Origin: an uncultured Collinsella sp.
GTDB lineage: Bacteria > Actinomycetota > Coriobacteriia > Coriobacteriales > Coriobacteriaceae
DNA: 42,575 nt
Assembly (NCBI GenBank): GCA_900543605.1
Contig: UQSK01000011.1
Span: 1 to 42,575 of the forward strand
Direction: 5' to 3'
Shown in pieces: positions 8,228 through 16,606 of this stretch. A program made the translations under genes and the position numbers. Each line of letters opens with the position of its first letter. Within the stretch, counting starts at the first letter, position 1. The notes under the pieces are model-generated. The model saw only the letters and a program-made list of their open reading frames with translations. It did not search any database and had not been told where the DNA came from.

Positions 8228-10180
8228 CTACAGGTTCTTGACACCCATCGCGCGCATGGCGTTCAGGATGGCGATGATCGCCACGCCCACGTCGCCGAAC
8301 ACAGCAAGCCACATGTTGGCGATGCCCAGTGCCGCAAGCACCAGAATCAGCAACTTAATGCCCAGCGCAAAGATGATGTTCTGCCAAACAATCGACATGG
8401 TCTTGCGCGCCACACGGATCGCGCGGGAGATGTTGGACGGTTTGTCGTCCATGAGCACCACGTCGGCGGCCTCAATCGCGGCGTCGGAACCCATAGCGCC
8501 CATGGCAATGCCAACGTCTGCACGGGTGAGCACGGGCGCATCGTTGATGCCGTCGCCGACAAAGGCGAGCTTGCCCTTGCCGCTTTCGGCCGCGAGCAGC
8601 GCTTCAACACGCTCGACCTTGTCGCCTGGCAGGAGCTGCGCGTGGAACTCGTCGAGGCAGAGCTGCTTGGCCACCGCAGCAGCCACTTCCTCGCGGTCGC
8701 CCGTGAGCATGACGGTGCGCTTGACGCCGGCGGCGTGCAGGTCGCGGATCGTCTGTTCGGCATCGGCCTTAACGGTGTCTGCAATCACGATGTGGCCGGC
8801 GTACACGCCGTCAACGAGCACATGCAGAATCGTTCCGACGACCTCGCAATCGGGCGCTTCGACTCCGGCCGCGGCGAGCATCTTTGCGTTGCCGACGACG
8901 ACGTGCTTGCCGTCGATGGTTGCCGTCACGCCGTGGCCCGCGTCGTTGGCGGAGTTGCTAACGCGCTTGGGGTCGACAACGCCCTGGTAGGCGACACGTA
9001 CGGACTGCGCGATGGGGTGATCGGAGAACGACTCAGCAAGGGCTGCGACTTCGAGCAGCGACTGCTCGGTATAGCCGGCCTCGGGGTGTACCGCGACCAC
9101 CGAGAACGTGCCGTTGGTGAGGGTGCCCGTCTTGTCAAAGACGACGGTGTCCACGTCGGCGAGCGTCTCGAGGTAGTTAGAACCCTTGATGAGAACGCCC
9201 AGCTTGGAGGCGCCGCCGATGCCGCCAAAGAAACTGAGCGGCACGCTGATCACCAACGCGCACGGGCAGCTGACGACCAGGAAGGTCAGGCCGCGCAGGA
9301 TCCAGTCGGACCAGGCGCCGGTGACCAAGCCGCCGCCGAGCGCGAGCACCGCGGCCGCGCCGGTGACGGCGGGCGTGTAGACGCGGGCGAAGCGCGTGAT
9401 GAAGTTCTCGGTGCGCGCCTTCTTTTCGCTGGCATTCTCCACGAGTTCCAGGACGCGCGCGACGGTGGATTCGCCAAATGGCTTGGTGGTGCGCACGTGG
9501 ATGAGCCCCGTCATGTTGATGCAGCCGCTGATGATGTCGTCGCCGGACTTGGCGGGGCGGGGAACTGACTCGCCCGTGAGTGCGGCGGTGTCGAGCTGGG
9601 TTTCGCCTTCGACGATGACGCCGTCGATGGGCACGCGCTCGCCCGGCTTGACCACGATCACGGTGCCGACGGCGATGTCATCGGGGAAGACCTGTTCGAG
9701 TGTGCCGTCGGCTTGCTCGACGTTAGCGTAGTCGGGCGCGATGTCCATCATGGCGCTGATCGACTTGCGGCTCTTGCCCACGGCGTATGCCTGGAACAGC
9801 TCGCCGACCTGGTAGAACAGCATGACGGCGGCGCCTTCGGCCATGTGCGGGTCGGTATCGGGGAAGAGCACCATGGCAAACGCGCCGATGGTCGCGACGG
9901 CCATGAGGAAGCTCTCGTCGAACGCCTTGCCGCGGCGGATGTTGTTGTATGCCTTCTGGAGCACGTCGTAGCCGGCAATAAGGAACGGCACCAGGAACAG
10001 CACGAAGCTGGCATAGATGTCACCCGAGGTGCCGAATGCGGCGGTAAGGGTACCGAGCTCGTCGAGGGCGTACACCACCGCAAAAATGCCTAGCGCTACC
10101 AGGATACGATTGCGTTTATGCTCAAGGGACTCTTTCTTCTTGCGCTTCTTCTTTTTCTTTTTGGGATCGGCGGTGGCCAT
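8228..10180 (-). CDS. Heavy-metal translocating P1B-type ATPase
   Basis: ATP-driven metal exporter, 650 aa. The start at 10180 follows GGGAGG, and the N-terminus is a Lys-rich stretch (KKKKKKRKKK) instead of the usual HMA domain. The metal-site motif CPC (SCPCALVIS, near 303), phosphorylation site DKTGT (near 348), SDHP motif and GDGINDAP hinge (near 541) are intact. CPC plus the Zn/Cd-type ArsR neighbour suggests Zn/Cd/Pb (ZntA/CadA-like) efflux, but copper cannot be excluded. The HMA domain is supplied as a separate 72-aa gene just upstream. A third ArsR-type operator lies 27 bp before the start codon. Confidence 0.9.
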   Translation of the reverse strand: MATADPKKKKKKRKKKESLEHKRNRILVALGIFAVVYALDELGTLTAAFGTSGDIYASFVLFLVPFLIAGYDVLQKAYNNIRRGKAFDESFLMAVATIGAFAMVLFPDTDPHMAEGAAVMLFYQVGELFQAYAVGKSRKSISAMMDIAPDYANVEQADGTLEQVFPDDIAVGTVIVVKPGERVPIDGVIVEGETQLDTAALTGESVPRPAKSGDDIISGCINMTGLIHVRTTKPFGESTVARVLELVENASEKKARTENFITRFARVYTPAVTGAAAVLALGGGLVTGAWSDWILRGLTFLVVSCPCALVISVPLSFFGGIGGASKLGVLIKGSNYLETLADVDTVVFDKTGTLTNGTFSVVAVHPEAGYTEQSLLEVAALAESFSDHPIAQSVRVAYQGVVDPKRVSNSANDAGHGVTATIDGKHVVVGNAKMLAAAGVEAPDCEVVGTILHVLVDGVYAGHIVIADTVKADAEQTIRDLHAAGVKRTVMLTGDREEVAAAVAKQLCLDEFHAQLLPGDKVERVEALLAAESGKGKLAFVGDGINDAPVLTRADVGIAMGAMGSDAAIEAADVVLMDDKPSNISRAIRVARKTMSIVWQNIIFALGIKLLILVLAALGIANMWLAVFGDVGVAIIAILNAMRAMGVKNL

Positions 10181-10206
10181 GACTCGTATCCTCCCATTTG
10201 AATGAA

Positions 10207-10220
10207 TGAACACTCGCTCA
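10207..10220. promoter_or_regulatory. ArsR/SmtB-type operator before the ATPase gene
   Basis: TGAACA-CT-CGCTCA, a 6-2-6 imperfect palindrome matching the two sites upstream of the arsR-like gene (10947-10960 and 10981-10994) and flanked by ATAT-type sequence on the right. Its position suggests that the ATPase gene has its own metal-controlled promoter. Binding is inferred. Confidence 0.65.
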
Positions 10221-10280
10221 TATAATTTCGCGAACAAAGGCCGCAGCAAGCGCGGCCTTGCAGGTTGGCGTAAACCTGGG

Positions 10281-10499
10281 CTAGAGAATAATCTCGCAGT
10301 CCGGCTCGGCGTCGGCCGTGAACTCCACGACGCGGTCAAGGACCTTGTCGAACTCGGCGTCGTCGGCCTCGAGCGTCAACTTCTGGGTCATAAAGTTGAC
10401 CGAAACGGACTTGACGCCCTCGAGCTTGGCCAGCTCGTCCTGAAGCTCACGCGCGCAGTTGGCGCAGTCGATTTCGTCGAGCTTAAACTGCTTTTTCAT
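10281..10499 (-). CDS. Stand-alone HMA-domain metallochaperone
   Basis: Small cytosolic metal-binding protein, 72 aa, with the ferredoxin-like HMA pattern: metal loop IDCANCA (Cys12, Cys15), a KLEGVKSVSVNF second strand-helix unit and an acidic C-terminus. Canonical loops read GMxCxxC; here the Gly-Met is replaced by Glu-Ile-Asp, as in many Zn/Cd HMA domains. It lies between the repressor and the ATPase on the same strand with AGAAAGGAACC upstream, and probably replaces the missing N-terminal domain of the pump. The metal is not proven. Confidence 0.85.
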   Translation of the reverse strand: MKKQFKLDEIDCANCARELQDELAKLEGVKSVSVNFMTQKLTLEADDAEFDKVLDRVVEFTADAEPDCEIIL

Positions 10500-10562
10500 G
10501 GTGGGTTCCTTTCTCTGTATTTGCGGCTTGGGTGCAGGCCGCGCTGGTACCGTGGTTGGTTG

Positions 10563-10928
10563 CTATTCGCAGATGTGGCTCATGCCTTGGTTGAGCATGG
10601 TGTAGACGTGGTCGTCGGCGAGCGAGTAGAGGATATTGCGCCCGTCGCGCCGGAATTTAACCAGGTGCGACTGCTTGAGTGTGCGCAGCTGGTGCGATAC
10701 TGCCGACTGCGAGGTTTCGGTCGCTTCGGCAATGTCTGCCACGCAGAGCTCGCGGCCCATGAGGGCATAGAGAATCTTGATACGCGTGGTGTCGCTGAAG
10801 ACCTTGAACAGGTCGGCGAGGTCGTAGAGAAGCTCCTCGTCGGGAAGGTCCTCGGGCGAGCAGGTGGTGGGGATCGCGGGTTCGGTGGCCTCGATGTCGA
10901 GTTTCGTTTCATCAACGCGGATGCTCAT
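10563..10928 (-). CDS. ArsR/SmtB-family metal-sensing repressor
   Basis: Winged-helix repressor, 121 aa, that releases DNA when it binds metal. The alpha-3 motif is ELCVAD (60-65): the first Cys of the CadC ELCVCD motif is kept and the second is Ala. The alpha-5 zinc site is complete, Asp105-x-His107 ... His118-x2-Glu121, with the same spacing as SmtB/CzrA. This points to a zinc-type alpha-5 sensor. It is the first gene of the metal-export cluster, with two operator-like palindromes immediately upstream. Confidence 0.9.
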   Translation of the reverse strand: MSIRVDETKLDIEATEPAIPTTCSPEDLPDEELLYDLADLFKVFSDTTRIKILYALMGRELCVADIAEATETSQSAVSHQLRTLKQSHLVKFRRDGRNILYSLADDHVYTMLNQGMSHICE

Positions 10929-10942
10929 TGCAATATCCTTTC

Positions 10943-10997
10943 ATATGAACATGCGCTCATACAACTTGCTTCCGATTATATGAGTGTATGTTCATAT
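10943..10997. promoter_or_regulatory. Two ArsR/SmtB-type operators upstream of the repressor gene
   Basis: Site 1 is TGAACA-TG-CGCTCA (10947-10960), embedded in ATATGAAC...CTCATAC. Site 2 is TGAGTG-TA-TGTTCA (10981-10994), embedded in ATATGAG...TTCATAT. Both follow the 12-2-12 imperfect-palindrome form bound by SmtB/CzrA-type repressors, and both lie just before the repressor start at 10928, indicating autoregulation. Confidence 0.75.
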
Positions 10998-11086
10998 GTC
11001 AATGACGTTTAGGTAATTCGTTGCACAAAATGATGGGGAATAGTGGACGAGATCCCGGACTGAGCGGTTTTGATAGCCGATGCCGG

Positions 11087-11334
11087 GGTGGGTGCCCCTG
11101 CGCCGTGCAAAAATTGGAGTATTCTGCAACGATAGGGGGTCTGTTAATCTATTCCAGGCCAAATAAAGCCACTCAAGAGTTATCCAAGGGCGGTAAACAG
11201 ACAGGTTCTTCCTCAAATGTTGCCTAACGTTCCCCTTCGATAGCGTTTTTGTTTCTCATTTGGATTAACTTGTGGGTGCTGGAGGGCCGACCCTGCTGAA
11301 TACTCGCAATTTTGCACATCGCCAGGGTACCCAC
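11087..11334. repeat. MITE-like element with about 42-bp terminal inverted repeats
   Basis: The left arm 11087-11128 (GGTGGGTGCCCCTGCGCC..., then GAGTATTCTGCA) is an imperfect inverted match of the right arm 11294-11334 (TGCTGAATACTC... then CAGGGTACCCACC). The internal part is about 165 bp, AT-rich, with no open frame I can support. It begins 14 bp after the stop codon of the nuclease-like gene on the minus strand. I cannot see a target-site duplication with certainty. It fills most of the gene-free stretch 10929-11347. Confidence 0.6.
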
Positions 11335-11347
11335 CTTGATAGCCAGT

Positions 11348-12538
11348 CTAGCTTCCGGCCCCGAAGATCCTGCCCTCGGGCGCGAGGCTGCTTGTTTGGG
11401 CAAATGATGGGCTGTCGGATTCGACAGTCTGCATGTCATCGATTGTCGGAACTTCATTAATTGTCGGGTCATCCAGCGTGATGCCTTCGAGTGTTGCTTT
11501 TTCGAGGTCGATTCGTTGACGCTCTTCGGAATCCTGGCGAAGCTGCTTCTGAATTCGCTTTTTCTCTTTTATAAACCTTCTGAGTACAAACTGTCTCAGG
11601 TCCTCTTGCATGATTTGAAAGTCTTTTGGCAGGCGCGAGGGGCGTATGCCCTCTTTTCGTTGGATCGCCTCCATGACCCTAACGAAAGCGCTGGCATGCA
11701 AAAAGGAATAACGGCTGACGGTGATGATTCCGTACCCCATGGACGCAAGTGCATTCTTGCGCTCCTCATCGATGGCGCGGTCTTCTTCCGCGTCATGATA
11801 AAAACCGTTGTATTCAATGTCTGTGCGAGATTTCTTTAGATACGCATCCATAAAGAACTTCTTGCGTCTCGTGAGATTCTTTGCGGCAGCGGTGACCTGC
11901 ACCTCGTAATCGGTCTCAATTCCCTTAATACCAAGCCCTCCTTCGCTTTTGGGCAGCGTTGGCATCATGACAAATGCCGTTTCCATGGGAGACCGGCATC
12001 CGTCGCGTACACATTGAATCGCCTTTCGGGCAAGGGCCAAACCGTCGCATCTGGTAATGGAATTAAAGAACTGCTTTAACCTCTCGGTCGAGGTGAGCGC
12101 GAAACGCTCGGTATAGGAGGTGGAAGAGTCGGTTCCAAGGGAATAAGCGCCGCATAGTTCAAAGTAGTACTCCACTAGTTCGCGAAAAGAAAGATAGGTG
12201 GCGGCCTGAAGCGCGCAAAGCTCAACGCCAACAACGAAGATGCCATCTTTGAGCTCTATAAAGCGTGAGTTCGAGAATCGTTTTGAAGATACGTGGCATT
12301 GACAGTTCATTGCATAGCGCGCATTCCTGCGATCAAACACCATCACCTCGAGGGAATCATTTGCGCCGAGGGAAACATCATGTTTGGTGAGCCATTCTGC
12401 GGCTGCGTCAAGGAGCGTTCCGGTGGGACATGATCCGTAAATCGCGGCAGGACTACAGGACTCGATGCCTTTCGCAGACACCGAATGCGCGGCCTGGTAG
12501 ACCGCTTTTGCAGTGGTATGTGACAATACGATACTCAT
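11348..12538 (-). CDS. Orphan protein with DUF559/Vsr-like nuclease domain (paralogue A)
   Basis: 396-aa protein of unknown role. The N-terminal half (LSHTTAKAVYQAA; VELCALQAA...YYFELCGAY, about 106-132) resembles AbiEi-type proteins only loosely. Then SPMETAF (183-189) and a block FFMDAYL ... DIEYNGFYHD (228-249), D.ER..AL.SMGY and a V-rich strand resemble DUF559/Vsr-fold endonucleases, which read D...E-(V/Y)-D-G-x-x-H. Here the third acid is Asn (EYNG). The last 100 residues are basic coiled coil plus an acidic tail. The same architecture occurs at 20784-21833. The gene is AT-richer than its neighbours and has no clear ribosome site, which suggests acquisition by transfer. It could be a nuclease, a defence gene or a DNA-binding relic. 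Confidence 0.7.
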   Translation of the reverse strand: MSIVLSHTTAKAVYQAAHSVSAKGIESCSPAAIYGSCPTGTLLDAAAEWLTKHDVSLGANDSLEVMVFDRRNARYAMNCQCHVSSKRFSNSRFIELKDGIFVVGVELCALQAATYLSFRELVEYYFELCGAYSLGTDSSTSYTERFALTSTERLKQFFNSITRCDGLALARKAIQCVRDGCRSPMETAFVMMPTLPKSEGGLGIKGIETDYEVQVTAAAKNLTRRKKFFMDAYLKKSRTDIEYNGFYHDAEEDRAIDEERKNALASMGYGIITVSRYSFLHASAFVRVMEAIQRKEGIRPSRLPKDFQIMQEDLRQFVLRRFIKEKKRIQKQLRQDSEERQRIDLEKATLEGITLDDPTINEVPTIDDMQTVESDSPSFAQTSSLAPEGRIFGAGS

Positions 12539-12817
12539 GGTATATATCGTGTCAGCTAATACCGTGCTGATGGCGCTGAGTGGAAAAATCGTTTTAGAGG
12601 TCTAACCAAATGCTGTCCAAAAGCTTGACGCAATAATGGGTTGGTACGCCCTAAATTAATGTTTTCGCAGCTCGGCTATAGCATAGAAATACTCAATTGC
12701 TGCGCATTTGATATCGATGCATCACCATCCGACAACGAATTACGTGTCGGGAATTGGCCGAAATCGTTCAAAATGAGGGTTCAGAATTTGTGATGGCAGA
12801 TCTATCTGTGGAACGTA
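12539..12817. other. AT-rich intergenic stretch
   Basis: No gene is recognisable here. It contains TATATA immediately before the start of the nuclease-like gene on the minus strand, which could be a -10 box with a very short leader. It also holds a weak GCAGC/GCTGC inverted pair around 12668-12705. Base composition is clearly lower in GC than the flanking exonuclease gene. Confidence 0.4.
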
Positions 12818-12857
12818 GAGCGGCCCCGCTGCGGGGTTTCCCGCTGCGAGGCCGCTC
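12818..12857 (-). terminator. GC-rich hairpin after the exonuclease gene
   Basis: GAGCGGCC (12818-12825) pairs with GGCCGCTC (12850-12857), with an inner GCGGG/CCCGC stem. It lies 32 bp beyond the minus-strand stop at 12890. No T-run follows on the minus strand, so termination is plausible rather than certain. Confidence 0.5.
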
Positions 12858-12889
12858 GTGATCTACGCCGGGGTTTGCCGCAGGCGTTT

Positions 12890-13858
12890 CTACTTGGCAA
12901 ACAGGTTCTTGAGGTTGAACTCGGCTTGGACGGTGCGGAGCATGAGGTCGGTGTCGTCCAGGCCCAGATGCTGCTCGTTGGCGTCGGCGGCGAGGGTGCC
13001 GCGGCGGCGGGCCCAGTTCTCGAGCGCGGCGGGCGCGGATTCGCGGGGGAGCGAGCGCACGTCGGCGTCCAGGCTGCGGCAGATCTGGCGCGAGTCGATG
13101 ACGATAATCTTACCGGCGCGGCGTGCCTCGGCGTAGCCGTCCAGGTGGATCTTGAACCAGCTGTCCTCAAAGGCGGCGTTGTGTGCCATGTACGGGTACT
13201 TCTTCATAAGCTTGAGCAGCTGCTTCTGCAGTTCCTTGTTCTCGCGGAACGGCTTTTTGCCGTCAATGTCGTCCCAGGTGATGTGGTGGATATTCGACAA
13301 CGGCACATTCTCGCCGCGGTAGATGTCGGGCAGGCCACAGTAGTGTGCCTCGGCGTCATGCGGCACGGCGTCGCTGGTGAGATCCATGATCTCCCAGCCC
13401 ACGTTGATGATATAGCCGCGCTCGGGTGCACGGCCGGTGGTCTCGATGTCGATACCGAGCACGGTGCCCTGGATGGGCTTGCGGGCGTAGGCCACGCCGA
13501 GCGCGTCGCGGTCGCCGCGGATTTCGCGCATAACGGACGCGGCGGTGCGCTTTTGCATCTTGCCGATGGCGGCGCAGGTGTCGGCATCGGAGAGGCCGCG
13601 CGAAAGCGTCGCGGGCGTCACGTTGCGCAGGCGTGCCTCGCCAATCTGGTCGCACAGGTCGCGGTTGCGGTCAGCCAGGTCGCGCACGGTGGCAAAGTCG
13701 AAGCTGGGGTCGCCCTCGGCGGTAAAGTACTCGGTTTCGAGCACCTTAAGGGCCTCCTCGCCCTTCTGGCGCTCGGATTCCATGGCGCCGTGATCGCCAT
13801 AGATAAACATGGGGATAAACGGCTGACGCTCGTATTCGAGTGCTTGTGAAACGTTCAT
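12890..13858 (-). CDS. DEDDh-family 3'-5' exonuclease (DnaQ-like)
   Basis: 322-aa protein with an RNase T/PolIII-epsilon fold exonuclease domain in its C-terminal half. Exo I is GIDIETTG (about 134-141), Exo II is HNAAFEDSWF (about 222-231), and Exo III HLGLDDTDLM supplies His and Asp near residue 300. The first 125 residues are a helical, charged region typical of actinobacterial versions. It probably trims DNA or RNA 3' ends; it is not the essential epsilon subunit by context. AAGGAGCAG precedes the start. Confidence 0.85.
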   Translation of the reverse strand: MNVSQALEYERQPFIPMFIYGDHGAMESERQKGEEALKVLETEYFTAEGDPSFDFATVRDLADRNRDLCDQIGEARLRNVTPATLSRGLSDADTCAAIGKMQKRTAASVMREIRGDRDALGVAYARKPIQGTVLGIDIETTGRAPERGYIINVGWEIMDLTSDAVPHDAEAHYCGLPDIYRGENVPLSNIHHITWDDIDGKKPFRENKELQKQLLKLMKKYPYMAHNAAFEDSWFKIHLDGYAEARRAGKIIVIDSRQICRSLDADVRSLPRESAPAALENWARRRGTLAADANEQHLGLDDTDLMLRTVQAEFNLKNLFAK

Positions 13859-13929
13859 ATAACTGCTCCTTGGACGGGCCGCACCGTGCGGCTCGGGTTC
13901 ATTGAGATGTGGCGAGATGATAGTTTACC

Positions 13930-13981
13930 ATGGGCAACTATTGGCATCGCGCCTAGGACAACTACAATACCCTAGTTGACC
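13930..13981 (+). promoter_or_regulatory. Promoter with possible metal-regulator operator
   Basis: TTGGCA (13941-13946) and TACAAT (13963-13968) are separated by 16 bp and form a good -35/-10 pair for the gene at 14031. CATGGGCAACTATTGG (13929-13944) overlaps the -35 and closely matches CATGGGCAACTTTTG near 7482 in the DtxR-family gene leader. CAACTA...TAGTTG (13959-13978) is an inverted pair over the -10. The layout suggests repression by the DtxR-type protein, or another regulator with the same site. This is inference. Confidence 0.6.
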
Positions 13982-14030
13982 GCTAGGACTTTTACAATGC
14001 TGCCGAAAGACACGAAAGGTTCCATCCGTC

Positions 14031-15119
14031 ATGGATTTGCTGATTGATATTTTGTTCGACGCCGGCAAGGACACGCTTTCGCTGGTGCCGTTTTTGTTGG
14101 TGACGTATCTGGCCCTCGAGACCTTGGAGCACGTCGCGGGCGACCGCGTTAACGGGGCCATCAAGCGCGCCGGCGCCGCGGGTCCCGTGGTTGGCTCGCT
14201 GCTGGGCATGGTGCCGCAGTGCGGCTTTTCGGCAATGGCGGCAACGCTGTACGCCGGTCGTGTCGTGACCTTGGGCACGTTGGTGGCGGTGTTCCTTTCG
14301 ACCTCCGACGAGATGCTGCCGCTGCTGCTTGCCGAGCAGGTTCCCGTGCAGACTATGGCGATGCTTTTGGCTTCGAAAGCGCTGATCGCACTGGTCACGG
14401 GCTTTATCGTAGATGCCGCCATTCGCGGTCTGCGTCGCAACGCCCGCGCGCATGCGGCGATTCGTCGTACCGTGTTGGGGACCACTGTCAATCCGGCGCA
14501 CGTTAACTGCGCGCATGACGACCACAGCGGCGGTGACATCATCGACGAGGTGGCCGAGGCGGGCGTGAGCGCCGATCACATCCATGAGCTGTGCGAGCGC
14601 GACCATTGCGGTTGCGATGAAGACGAGGACGAGCACGAACACGGACATGGACACGATCACGGTCATGGGGGCGAGCATGAACACCATGATGGCCACGGTC
14701 ACTCCCACTCTCACGAGGGCGCGCCCGTTCTGTCGATTATCCGCAGCGCCATCTCCCACACCGTGCAGGTATCGGTATTCATTTTCCTGGTGACGCTGGT
14801 CCTGGTCGCCGTGCTCGAGACCTTCGGCGAGTCCGCGATCGAGCAGTTCCTGCGTGGCAACGAGACACTCGCCGTCCTGGGTTCGGCGCTTGTCGGCCTG
14901 ATCCCCAACTGCTCGGCCAGCGTCGTCATCACGCAGCTATACCTGGAAGGCGCGCTGCAGCTGGCACCGATGCTCGCCGGCACGCTTATCTCCGCCGGCG
15001 TGGGCTACCTGGTGCTGTTCCGCACCAACCGCAGCGCCCGCGAAAACGTCCTATTCCTGATCATGATGTACGTCATCGGTGCTGGCTGGGGCCTCATCCT
15101 ATCCGCCTTCGGCCTCTAA
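14031..15119 (+). CDS. Putative metal (Mn/heavy-metal) exporter, ArsP_2 / 10-TM type
   Basis: Membrane protein of 362 aa with two halves of about five hydrophobic segments. The halves carry matching Gly-Pro-Cys signatures: LLGMVPQCGFSAMAATLYAGR (split here as VPQCGFSA, about 62-69) and LVGLIPNCSASVVITQLYLEG (IPNCSASV, about 287-294), an inverted-repeat transporter plan. Between them is a cytosolic His/Asp-rich loop (about 199-229) with many HxHxH repeats, probably a metal sensor or reservoir. The family has been annotated as arsenic efflux or as manganese transport; the loop and the shared operator favour a divalent cation. A strong terminator follows. Confidence 0.8.
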   Translation: MDLLIDILFDAGKDTLSLVPFLLVTYLALETLEHVAGDRVNGAIKRAGAAGPVVGSLLGMVPQCGFSAMAATLYAGRVVTLGTLVAVFLSTSDEMLPLLLAEQVPVQTMAMLLASKALIALVTGFIVDAAIRGLRRNARAHAAIRRTVLGTTVNPAHVNCAHDDHSGGDIIDEVAEAGVSADHIHELCERDHCGCDEDEDEHEHGHGHDHGHGGEHEHHDGHGHSHSHEGAPVLSIIRSAISHTVQVSVFIFLVTLVLVAVLETFGESAIEQFLRGNETLAVLGSALVGLIPNCSASVVITQLYLEGALQLAPMLAGTLISAGVGYLVLFRTNRSARENVLFLIMMYVIGAGWGLILSAFGL

Positions 15120-15130
15120 GTGGGCCTAAC

Positions 15131-15208
15131 AAAACGGGCTTCAAAATAGCCATGCTCGGCGCCTGCACAATGCGGCGACGCATGGCATTTTGAAGCCCGT
15201 TTTTTTTG
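15131..15208 (+). terminator. Long terminator hairpin after the metal exporter
   Basis: Arms 15131-15154 and 15181-15203 (AAAACGGGCTTCAAAAT...) pair over about 23 bp with one bulged A, then a run of eight T (15200-15207). It is a strong factor-independent terminator and could work in both directions because the left arm begins with AAAA. Confidence 0.9.
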
Positions 15209-15240
15209 AGCCATGGATTTTGAGCGCTCACACCGCCCAA

Positions 15241-15278
15241 AACAAAAAGGCAGATTTTTAGGCATGTCCCAAAAATCT
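15241..15278 (-). terminator. Terminator of the yaiI-like gene
   Basis: On the minus strand AGATTTTT (15278-15271) and AAAAATCT (15259-15252) pair around GGGACATGCC, followed by GCCTTTTTGTTTT. It lies just after the stop at 15286. Confidence 0.7.
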
Positions 15279-15285
15279 ACCTTGG

Positions 15286-15768
15286 TTAGTGCAGCAGCTC
15301 GGTGAGGTTGCGTTTAAAGCGGGCGCGGTCTTCGCTGGTAAATGCCGCCGGTCCGCGAGTGCGTCCGCCGGCGCGGCGTACCTTCTTTTCCTCGTGGCGA
15401 ATAAACAACTGCATGTCGATGGTCGCTTTGTCGTACACACGCCCGCGCACACCGATGGCGGCGGCATCGCGCCCGAGCACCATGCTCGCCAAGCCAATGT
15501 CCTGCGTCACGACCACGTCGCCCGCCTGCAGGCGTTCGACAATGGCAAAGTCGGCGCTGTCGGCGCCCACGCTCACGTCGAGCGTCGTGACCCAAAAGCC
15601 GCGTCGCGCGTGCTCGGCATCGCGCGGGTCGTCGCGGCGAATGTGCCGTTCCAGGTTTTGCGTGCTGTTGCCGGCGATAACAACGGCGACGCCCGCCCGC
15701 CGCGCGCAGTCAATCGACTCGCGCGTGACCGGGCAGGCGTCGGCATCAATAAAGAGCGTTCGCGGCAT
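15286..15768 (-). CDS. YaiI/YqxD family protein (UPF0178, DUF188)
   Basis: 160-aa protein of the UPF0178 family. The opening LFIDADACPV, the NSTQNLERH segment, DSADFAIVERLQAGDVVVTQDIGLA and the RGRVYD...R repeat are the conserved blocks. The fold is PIN-like with clustered acidic residues, suggesting a nuclease, but no function is established. Its ATG directly follows the stop codon of the HdeD-like gene (TAGATG), so the two are translationally coupled. Confidence 0.88.
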   Translation of the reverse strand: MPRTLFIDADACPVTRESIDCARRAGVAVVIAGNSTQNLERHIRRDDPRDAEHARRGFWVTTLDVSVGADSADFAIVERLQAGDVVVTQDIGLASMVLGRDAAAIGVRGRVYDKATIDMQLFIRHEEKKVRRAGGRTRGPAAFTSEDRARFKRNLTELLH

Positions 15769-16371
15769 CTAGTGCACCAGTTTGCCAAATTGAACAGCGC
15801 GAACAATCAGTGTTACGCCAAACACCAGCAGTGCGGCGCCGCTAAAGATGACGAGCATCTTGGCCGACCACAGCGGATAGATAAACACGAACATGCCAGC
15901 GATGATTGAGAGTGCGCCGCTCAGGATGGCGAGGGCGCGGTTGGACGAAAGCTCGGACTCCAGAATGGACATGACACCTTCGACAATCCAGCCAAAGCCG
16001 GCCACGATAACCACCATCGTGGTGAGCGTCGCGGTCGAGAAGGCCTGGTTGCGCAGGATTATGACACCGCCCAAGATAATGAGTAGGTTGGAGATGATGC
16101 TCGTCACGCGCCAGCCGGTGGGCAGCAGCGGCTCAAAAATGGCAGTGAACAGCCTGATGGCAGCAGTGATTACAAAGTAAAAACCCAGGACAGTCGTCAA
16201 AAAGACGAGGGACTTGGCGGGTGCAAAAAGCAGCGCGATACCAGCAATGAGCGCTAAGACGCCCGTGATGGCGTAGATCCAGCGTACGGCCTTGACGGCT
16301 TTGCCCGCCATGCTTTTCTCGTCAAATCCAAACTGGCTCGATTTTTGGTCATCGTTCTTAAAGATGCCCAT
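15769..16371 (-). CDS. HdeD-family membrane protein (DUF308)
   Basis: 200-aa integral membrane protein with six predicted hydrophobic segments in three pairs, beginning near residue 27 (AVRWIYAITGVLALIAGIALL). The tripled G-x-x-x-I-x-G pattern is typical of HdeD/DUF308 proteins, associated with acid or envelope stress. The N-terminal 25 residues are polar. AAAGGAGACATT precedes the start. It is the first gene of a two-gene operon with the UPF0178 gene. Confidence 0.85.
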   Translation of the reverse strand: MGIFKNDDQKSSQFGFDEKSMAGKAVKAVRWIYAITGVLALIAGIALLFAPAKSLVFLTTVLGFYFVITAAIRLFTAIFEPLLPTGWRVTSIISNLLIILGGVIILRNQAFSTATLTTMVVIVAGFGWIVEGVMSILESELSSNRALAILSGALSIIAGMFVFIYPLWSAKMLVIFSGAALLVFGVTLIVRAVQFGKLVH

Positions 16372-16606
16372 AATGTCTCCTTTCCGTGCGGCGTAAGCCT
16401 TGATCGTTACAACCAGTATCGCCTAAAGGCGCTGGCGTATGGGTCGGGGAGGGCGAAACGTAACCCAAAGGTCCCGAATTGTTTCCGCTGTTCCCCACGT
16501 CGCGATTTTCTATTCAACAGGTGTAGAACATTGCAGCCCTGTTCGTTATTGCCTACGTTTTGGGTTAGATTCTCCTAAGGACAATTGGCTTGTATTGGGG
16601 GTCCCT

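Noticed and set aside
11348..12538. Transposase identity for the orphan gene
   Set aside because: No DDE, HUH or Y1 transposase motif is visible; the core looks like a DUF559/Vsr-fold nuclease.
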